Origin: Cristatella mucedo
Taxonomy: Eukaryota > Bryozoa > Phylactolaemata > Cristatellidae
Assembly: GCA_009760855.2 (NCBI GenBank)
Contig: WPIO01000015.1
Span: forward strand, 4,887,501 to 4,951,500
Reading direction: 5' to 3'
DNA: 64,000 bases
In this document: positions 56,770-64,000 of the stretch, one piece after another
How positions within the stretch are numbered: the first letter of the stretch is position 1
Layout of the letters: every line of letters starts with the position of its first letter
The notes under the pieces: model-generated
The model's database searches: none
The model's input: only the letters and a program-made list of their open reading frames with translations
What the model was told of the DNA's origin: nothing
Position numbers and translations under genes: made by a program

Positions 56770-57790
56770 CACCGTCTTTGCCACCATCACCATCCCTGGT
56801 ACGGTTTGGCTGGCCTGCAATGAGCTGTGATCCAGAATCGATCCTTATCGTCTGTGCACGGTACTTACTGTGGGCGCACTGCTATCCGAGTCGTTCTCCT
56901 GAGGGCTAATGCCGGAGGGGTTGATCAGAATAAATCGTCACCCGTTGTATGCCGTGGACGTTTAATAAAAATGATAATAGTTATTATTATTATTCTTGTT
57001 AGGAAAAATCTGTCCAGGGCCTCAAAGGAAACTTGATCTTTTTCTTGGCGCTTTTTCATTGCTGGGAAAGGAGCCTGCCAACCGATTAGGGATAACGTCC
57101 ACAGTTTGAGCATGTCTAATCGTAGGAACTGTTATTCACATGGACGTTGCAAATGTTGCGAGCAACAAGTGTGCTCTTAGCATCCTTTGAAATGTCGCTA
57201 GTCGGGGGGGAGGGTCTCCAGCCGTCAGTCAATAGTGACTTGCAGGCTTTAGGAGCGTGGGCACTGAAATTTCTGCCTTCAATGATTTGAGATAGCAAAA
57301 GATGCAGCAAAACATCAAAATGATCCGAGTCAGTGTAACCAGCGGTATGCTTGGATGCATCACCGTCAAAAAATACTCTCACATCCTGAGATTAGTTTTG
57401 CAACCTTAAAACGTGCAGTGTTTATTGATCTAAAGGCCACCGTAATGATACCTCAACTTGACGTCATACTGCAAAGTAAGATTGATGGTAAATAGTTTGT
57501 GTCATGAATTCGCTTTGCTGGCAAGAGCAAAAACCAACACGAAGAATGGGCCTGTTTCGGCAGCTTGAGAAGCCATTTTTGGCTGTTTCCACAGTCATGG
57601 TTTTTGGAAGATAATTTTTTATAGCATGATTCCTCTATATTGTGCAAAGCTCCTTTTAGATGTTCTAGGTATATTTCACGTCAGAGAAAGTTATATCGAT
57701 TGCTTGCTCGTGCACTCATTCCGAAACGTCCAATTTTGCACATTCGTAGCTGTGCACCGGACATGATTCGAATGCAGGAAAGATACCGAC
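56770..57790. other. Intron 35, first part: nothing recognised
   Basis: About 1 kb with short AT-rich stretches and no exon. Confidence 0.4.
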
Positions 57791-57799
57791 GATAATGAT

Positions 57800-58185
57800 A
57801 AGAACAATTGATATTAATACATTTGTTATATCGCCCTCAGAGAACTCTATCTCTTTCTAGGCACTTTACATTTGCTGTAAAGAATGCACGTTCGAATGGT
57901 TAGTGGTGACATGCTCAATAAATAACAAGAATAACATGGTTAGGGGTGACATGCACAGTGTCAGCACACATAAGCACGCAATGGCAAATCACATAGACCC
58001 ACTAAATGCTGGGATAAATTGGTACGTTTTTAGTTTCTTTTTAAATTTGTACAAGTCAGGAGATATCGTGGCGAAGGTCGGGAGTGAGTTCTAGCCTTTG
58101 GGACCATATGAACTAAAGGCACGGTCTCCAAAGGATTGGAGGTTTATACCAGGTATGGTTCAACAGTTAGATTCCGAAAACCTAA
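57800..58185 (-). mobile_element. L2 LINE 3'-end fragment
   Basis: Tail in reverse (CCCTCAGAGAACTCTATCTC then TTTCTAGGCACTTTACA) followed by the 3' UTR in reverse. Confidence 0.65.
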
Positions 58186-58220
58186 TCGATTCTAAGGTTT
58201 TACAAAAATAAAATAAAATA

Positions 58221-58393
58221 AATACTAGCTGATTTAACAGCCCCTTTTTGTATAGCAACAGGAAAGCCTTTACGGCTATCACCACAGCTTGCAGTGGCAG
58301 TGAACGATCGCCCACCCCAGGATTCGAACCCACGACCTTGGGGCCGAGGTCGTGCAAAGCAACCACCTTACCTAGTGAACCAATACAGCTCAC
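58221..58393 (-). mobile_element. tRNA-derived SINE, family B
   Basis: Tail in reverse AGCTGATTTAACAGCCCC, body GCCTTTACGGCTATCACC, B box in reverse GGATTCGAACCCACGACC. Confidence 0.75.
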
Positions 58394-58798
58394 CATGGTA
58401 ATACTAATAATAAAAATACTAATCTGGGCTCTTTACATATTGTTTAAAGAAAGCTTTGTTTCTACATGCTCTATTTTGGCCAAAATCGGCCACTTGAGGA
58501 ATTAAAAGAGTTACCGGTCAGTTTTAAGCACATTGTGCAAACTTGGATCATCATCGTTGCAATTCATACTCAAAGTATAAAAGAATTAGCAGACAGAACC
58601 TACCTCTCCGCTCAGGTCTAGTCGGAGGCTTAGCAAAAGCTGCTTATCGAGCAAATCTAAACTGTCCAAATGTTTTTGCATATGCCTGTATGCCTTGGCC
58701 CACATGACTGGTGTTACGGTGCCACTCTGGTTCGATCTGTGCTTGCGAGTAGTATATCGCCCTGCTTTCGTGCAGTTGATGCCCGCCTGTCGTTGCAG

Positions 58799-58930
58799 CA
58801 AGAAAAGGTGGAGGACAGCGATCAATTTCTGCCGGCTAATGCTTTTTCCGACGAAGAAAGAATGCGAATCGTAAAGGAGAAGCGAGCTGCGAAGAGGCTT
58901 AAGCGTCGAGAGAGTTTCACTCAGCAGTGA
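58799..58930 (+). CDS. Giant gene, exon 36, probable terminal exon
   Basis: The acceptor CCTGTCGTTGCAG ends at 58798, phase 0 in. It encodes QEKVEDSDQFLPANAFSDEE, then RMRIVKEKRAAKRLKRRESF and TQQ, with TGA at 58928-58930. The basic tail could be a nuclear-localisation-type or RNA/microtubule-binding patch, but this is inference. A donor GTAAAG at 58871 would instead allow splicing to 59172. Confidence 0.65.
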   Translation, partial: QEKVEDSDQFLPANAFSDEERMRIVKEKRAAKRLKRRESFTQQ

Positions 58931-59171
58931 AATGTGGGTCATATCCTCAGGTGGCAGGGACAAAGTTGAAAGTCCCGATGAGCCGCTCGTGGTTTCAAAA
59001 GGCGATGGAGACGAATCTAAATCGCGTCGAAGACCAGCTTCGCACGACCTGGCGTGATTTTCTTTTTTGTTTTAACCGATTCCTTTTCGCTGCGTTTCAC
59101 TGTAAGGCCATTGGTGTTTACCGTTGAAATCTCTATCACCTTTCCGTCCATCCTTTCCGTCCATCCAACAG

Positions 59172-59239
59172 ATGCAATCTCTGCCTAACATAGAGCCGAA
59201 GCTCTACATATCATTATTGCCACAGAAATATATCGTCAG
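59172..59239 (+). CDS. Possible alternative exon 37 of the giant gene
   Basis: The acceptor CCGTCCATCCAACAG ends at 59171 and the donor GTAGGC starts at 59240. Open in one frame: MQSLPNIEPKLYISLLPQKY then IV. Phase 0 in, phase 2 out. It would join exon 36 only if that exon ends at 58870. Confidence 0.4.
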
Positions 59240-59290
59240 GTAGGCCCGCTGAACTATTACTGGGTCTCAAATCTTTCATTTTATCTGCAG

Positions 59291-59492
59291 GTTTGTGGGT
59301 GGCACCAATTTTATATTGCTAGCGTTACTTGGCTTTGTCAGGAGCAGCTTCATGCTGCCCGCCCCACGATTGGCCTTCTTCCGCATTTCTGATCAACGAT
59401 ATAAATTCCCGCTAGCGTTGCTATGCACTGAGTGCTGTGAACGTAGCGTCAGCACGCATGCTGACTTCACAGTGACCTCGCAGTGCGAGTAG
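59291..59492 (+). CDS. Possible alternative terminal exon 38
   Basis: The acceptor TTTCATTTTATCTGCAG ends at 59290. It takes phase 2 from 59239 and reads FVGGTNFILLALLGFVRSSF and onward to TAG at 59490-59492. It contains a hydrophobic stretch. An AATAAA lies 16 bp after the stop. Confidence 0.35.
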
Positions 59493-59507
59493 CCCATTTG
59501 CTTGCAT

Positions 59508-59513
59508 AATAAA
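59508..59513 (+). promoter_or_regulatory. AATAAA polyadenylation signal
   Basis: A canonical AATAAA lies downstream of both candidate stop codons, 578 bp after TGA 58930 and 16 bp after TAG 59492. Confidence 0.5.
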
Positions 59514-59561
59514 TCTCATCGCACCTGTGACGGCGTTCTTATCACGTGTCTACAGACATAA

Positions 59562-59732
59562 AGGCTAGCTGATCAAGCAGCCTAATTTTGGTAGTAGCAG
59601 CAGCAGACGAGTCTTAGGGGCTGTCACTCCCACTTGCAGTGGACACAGTGGAGTATGGCCTAGGGCAGGACTAGATCGAATCTACCAACTGGTTCTTGAA
59701 GTATGAGCACATCACCCCTGGGCTAAGATGCT
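59562..59732 (-). mobile_element. Decayed SINE, family B
   Basis: Tail in reverse AGCTGATCAAGCAGCC and body CTCCCACTTGCAGTGG. The head is diverged. Confidence 0.5.
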
Positions 59733-59739
59733 TTGCATT

Positions 59740-60625
59740 AAATCTGACGGCAGCAACTAGAGAGCGAATATGGGCTGGGGCTGGACAAAATTGGGAGCCT
59801 GCTGAAAACGGAAGGCGAAAGCTTACTAGAGTGAAAATACGAACTACAAGCCGCCGAGTGAGCATGAGGGTATGAGGATGAGGAGAGGAAGTGATAAGAA
59901 ACTCGGAACCGTCACCAAAGTCTTGGATGCAAGGATCTGGCTTAACATTCTAGGCAGTTACGTTTGCCCACATGCAAACCGCTGGCTTTTTTCAGAAACG
60001 TTCACACTGGGCATGCATAAATCCGTATCTGAAGTGGGCTGCATGTTGGCACGTGCAATAAACTCGATGTCTGCCCCTACTGAATGTATGTCAAGTGCAG
60101 ACAGTTATTGGCAAAGCGAACCTGTTTCCCGAATGACTGCAGGCTACTGGAGTGAGCACATGAGCAGATACCTTGTAAGCGTTGGCAGTGCAATTTGCAA
60201 GACTGGAAGGAATATGTGCCCCACTACGTCGTAGAGCATTGCTGAGGAAATATGCAGTTCGAGGATTAATGCTATGCTCTGCTGTGCCAAAAAGTTTTTC
60301 AATACTCGTTGTCCTCACACTTTGCCAGATCGCTTTTCCTAGCGAGATTGCAAAGAAAAAGTGTCCAAAAGAAATTTAAGAACGATTTAATTAACGGCCT
60401 TATCTACATCACAGCAGAGGAGCTCACTGGCATTTTCGCCCTGCTTGTAACAAAGGATAAAGAATGAAAATCCTGCTGTATGCCTCAAATCTGCTCATTG
60501 GACGGTAAAGTGCAAGCACCCCCCTTGCATCAAGGAACCAAACATGATTGACTGCAAGTGAAACTAGCATGAAAGTGGAAGCAAGAAGCAGAAAACGAAG
60601 GTGGACGAAGTTGCTTCAATAAATT
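59740..60625. other. Intergenic: nothing recognised
   Basis: Open frames near 59872 and 60182 lack start context or any known similarity. Confidence 0.35.
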
Positions 60626-60629
60626 ATGG

Positions 60630-60778
60630 CTGGACGACTACTTCAGCTCCAAAGTCAAAGTTGCCTACTCTCATTTGCGTAGGTGTGCAACCTTCCTTTG
60701 CAGCAAATGTAAAGCGCCTAGAAAGAGATTGAGTTCTCGAGGGCGCTTTATCAAGTGCATTATTGTTATTATTATTAT
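60630..60778 (+). mobile_element. Internally deleted L2 fragment
   Basis: A short reverse-transcriptase remnant (CTTCAGCTCCAAAGTCAAAG) is followed almost at once by the 3' UTR end and tail GTAAAGCGCCTAGAAAGAG, then (ATT)n. Confidence 0.65.
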
Positions 60779-60789
60779 CCATTTGGGCG

Positions 60790-61645
60790 TGCTGAATACG
60801 TAAGACACACGGCCAAAATGCAAATCTAATCTGCAAGGGATTTACAGAAGTCACACCATCTGACTATGATTTGGCAGCTTGGCTTGCAGATTGCAGATGT
60901 CGTGATTTTCGGAAAATTGCCCCAGTCTTCTTCTCCAAACAGTCAAACAGTGTAACGACTTCAAATTCCGGTCACTCGACTTTCAGAGGCTCTCATTCGT
61001 ACTCCGGCGATGGCAAAGCTATCGTAGCTACGCACACTCGGGTTCCCTGGCTGCCTGCTGTCGTCTGACTCGGCTCCTTCGGCCAATCTCCGAAAATTCC
61101 TTGCAGACCTTGACAGCTCGTGGGCTCCCCGTAGTCACCCAAACTATACAACTCGCTACCGACCGATACTAAGACGTCTCCTGACTAGACGGCGTTTAGA
61201 GCCGGACTCGTCATCTATGTGCTCCTCGCAGCGTGCACATAGCTCAAGTGAAACTTCTTGCGTGCGATCGTTACAATCGTACATGCTAATCACTAATCAG
61301 TTGATATGCTCGTTTTAGCCACTGGGGAATCTTATAATAGTACAATTCCTGATCAGTTAGGTGGGCAGCCGGTAGCGAAGAGATTGTGGACTAAGAGGCC
61401 TCTCGGATAAGCAGCAATTGAATATTGGCTGCAATTCCGATTATCGAAAGACTACCGGTTACGTTGGCGGCTTGCAGGCCTTAGTGCTGACACGACTATC
61501 TGTATATGTAGGGGGAGGCAACTGTGTTTGGACGCTGGTCCCTGTTTGCCAGAACTTGCACTAGCTACCAGCAAACGCACCCAAGTACACGTGGGAAATG
61601 CACAAAGCTCCTTGCCTGGCAGCTCTTGCACGCACCTTTCACGAA
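60790..61645. other. Intergenic: nothing firmly recognised
   Basis: A stretch around 61060-61250 may be further LINE C-terminal debris but is too diverged to call. Confidence 0.3.
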
Positions 61646-61654
61646 CAGATACTG

Positions 61655-61905
61655 CAAAAGGTGCACTGTCGAATGGTTAGTGGTAGCGTGCTCAACAAAC
61701 AACCTTTATAACATGGTTAGGGGTGATGCACAGGGTCAGCATGCAAGTGTGGTGAGTGGCAGAATGCAACAGCGTCAGCACGCAATAAGCACACAAAGGA
61801 AGAATCACAGGGACCCTCTAAATGCTGTAATACATATATGTGTTTTAAGTTTCTTTTTAAATGTGGACAAGTCAAGAGATGTGACGCAGGTGATTCATAC
61901 TAACG
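61655..61905 (-). mobile_element. L2 LINE 3' UTR fragment
   Basis: Matches the reverse of the 3' UTR (GCACAAAGGAAGAATCACAG then GGACCCTCTAAATGC). Confidence 0.6.
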
Positions 61906-61954
61906 CCACGTTATTATTTTGTTATAAGGTGCTCACTGCATTTTACTTTGATAC

Positions 61955-63015
61955 CAGCTCAAGACATAGCTGCACGATTACAAAAAATTCTTAAATTGAA
62001 TGATGATAAATCAACTTACAGTTGTAGGCAAACCCAGTGTGATTCAGAAATTGAAAAGGCTGACGCTCAAAATTGGCTCTGCCAGCAATCTCCGGTTGAA
62101 TCTGCACGAAATCTAGGTATCGTGTTCTAACGGGATAATAATAATAATAATAATAATATTGCACTTGATAAAGCGCCCTCAGAGAACCTAATCTCTTTCT
62201 AGGCGCTTTACAGATCTTTCATTAGACGTCCACATCAGTTCCACATTCAAGTCTGCCTACTTTCAGCTACAGAATATTGTAAAACTCGGGCATGTTTAGA
62301 CAGGGACACCACATCTAAGTTGGTCCATGCATTTGTGGCATCCCGTCTTGACTTCTATAACTCACTGTTTGCTGGTCTACCGACCTGTCCACTCAGGTGC
62401 TTACAGCCGGTGCAAACTCTGCAGCCAGGCGAGTCTGTCGTGAGTATCGCAGTTGCCACATCACACCATTTCTCGCCGAAATGCATTGGCTCCTAGTCAA
62501 GCAACGCATCGAGTTTTAAAGGTTTTCTCACTCACTTTTAGGTCCATTCATTCTTTGGCTCCAGCCTACCTATTAGATCTTCTTCCCCACCAGGCTAAGC
62601 ACGGTGCCACCTGCTTTTCGGAATCCAAGTGCTTACCCACACCTCGTTCAAACCTCAAATCCTTTGGAGACCGTACCTTTAGTTCATACGTTCCAAAGCC
62701 TAGAACTTACTTTCGACTAGCGTCACATTTCCCGACTCGTTCACATTAAAAAAAACTAAAGCGCATCTATTTATGATGGCAATAGTGGGTCCCCGCGATT
62801 CGTCCTTTATGTGTTTATGCATTCTGACACTGCCTGCTGCCACTAACCAAACTTGCATATCGACCGTGATCAGGTCACCTCTAACCATGTTATTCTTGTC
62901 ATTTATCGAATATGATACCGCTAACCATTCGATCGTGCTTCCTTCGTAGCAAATGCAGAGTGCCTAGAAAGAGATTGAGTTCTCTGAGGGCGCTACATCA
63001 AATGCATTTTGATTA
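61955..63015 (+). mobile_element. L2 LINE, decayed, with a nested insertion
   Basis: Reverse-transcriptase C-terminal remnants in order: KLNDDKSTYSC, ESARNLGIVF, KLVHAFVASRLDFYNSLF-like, PTPRSNLKSFGDRTFSSYVP, then the 3' UTR and tail ending near 63010. Several frameshifts. Confidence 0.75.
62131..62213 (-). mobile_element. Antisense L2 tail nested in the L2 copy
   Basis: (AAT)n, then the reverse of the L2 tail (CACTTGATAAAGCGCCCTC; CTCTTTCTAGGCGCTTTAC), placed between sense-strand sequence GGTATCGTGTTC and CATTAGACGTCCACATCAG. Confidence 0.75.
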
Positions 63016-63019
63016 ATTT

Positions 63020-63890
63020 TATTGTCACCCAAATATATGCTACAGCTATAACTGTATTTTATACACGTGAAATTGTCAGTCGGCACTGCATGTACTATAG
63101 TCCCGTCGTAAAGTGTACCGGAAGTATAGCTGAAACATTTTTTATGGGTAGGTCAAGCGCAGGCAATCGAAAGCAATAGGCCAAAACCCATGTCCAGTGA
63201 CTTTTAAATCTGGACTTTGTGTGACAGTTGTATGGTAGAGCATCAGGCCTTCATTGTATCTGTGTGTTCTTACTCGAAGCGTTAGAGTAGCTAGAGCTGC
63301 TTAGAGACCATCTAGAGGATGCAACCAATTAGCAGTGGATTGTCCAGATGGCTTAAGAGGTCAGGCGGATTCGACAGAGCAAAGACAAGTATTCGGCCTC
63401 GGTTCTGGCGTCGGTATTTTCCTTACAGGATGTGGATACGTATTATTAAGTGGCGTTATCCCTCTCGGCTGTTGTGGCGCCCCTCCGCTCTCCTGCCTCG
63501 GCTTGTGAGTTTTGTGTTTTACTCGATCCCAGTGAGAGAGTACGGTTTTCGGAGCTGGGTTGCAGCCCAGCGTCCGATGCAGCCCATCGTCCGATGATTG
63601 GCTAGATCGATCGGCCTCATGGCATTGACCTGCCTTGGTCATCAGCTCGTCTGTGCCTCCAAACTAGGTGTCCTATATATTGTGAGTCGAATTCCGTCAC
63701 TCATATCGCAGAACTCGTGTCACATTTATCTTACAAACAATACTGCATCGTTTAAGTAAGCGAGGCAGCAGCTAATTAAGGTATGCTTGTTAATGGCGGC
63801 TGCTTTGAATGAAAGCCGCAATACTTTATATGACGGCATATCGACGTGCATGTGTATCTCCATACGTCGGTCGTATTTGTACGTACATGG
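63020..63890. other. Intergenic: nothing recognised
   Basis: No exon-like or repeat-like signal is recognised. Confidence 0.35.
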
Positions 63891-63896
63891 TACATG

Positions 63897-63930
63897 CACA
63901 CACACACACACACTCACACAGACACAAACA

Positions 63931-64000
<70 letters not shown>
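63897..64000. repeat. (CA)n microsatellite, runs off the window
   Basis: About 50 CA units with a few CT and GA breaks at the left. Confidence 0.95.

Noticed and set aside
63726-64000. Cys/Val-repeat frame at the right end
   Set aside because: Translated CA repeat.

Overview
This is animal nuclear DNA, probably from an aquatic invertebrate, though I cannot name the species. The evidence is GT-AG introns, abundant L2/CR1-type LINE remnants, tRNA-derived SINEs and long microsatellites. I see no bacterial operons, no CRISPR array and no complete RNA gene.

Almost the whole window (216 to about 58930, + strand) is one giant gene. I traced 36 coding exons by eye from splice signals and reading frame. 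At nearly every junction the codon phase left by one exon is the phase needed by the next. The exons total about 6.2 kb (about 2,080 residues), and the 5' end lies outside the window. The protein is mostly charged alpha-helix and coiled-coil, with no signal peptide or catalytic motif in the visible part. I do not recognise the family. Several exons share short diverged motifs, so the protein appears to be built from old tandem modules: a helix like L-[VA]-[DE]-A-V-x-x-[KR]-H-Q-x-E, a block like Y...W-[NA]-D-N-V-A-A, and a T-A-x-L-x-D-[LI]-Q block at the ends of phase-0 exons. It is most likely a structural or scaffold-like protein. The C-terminus has two possible forms: a basic tail with a stop at 58928-58930, or two further exons ending at 59492 just before an AATAAA.

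The introns and the 3' flank (59.5-64 kb) are filled with mobile elements. L2-clade LINE copies lie on both strands. The best is a 5'-truncated copy at 7.4-8.9 kb with an intact reverse-transcriptase reading frame, and a near-identical 3' piece lies at 31.1-31.7 kb. A second LINE family ends in (TTACA)n. One tRNA-derived SINE family carries an L2-like 3' tail and a second has its own tail. There are also an unnamed non-coding repeat in at least four copies, a Tc1/mariner-like relic, two minisatellites and many microsatellites. Nothing in the sequence suggests a second host gene.
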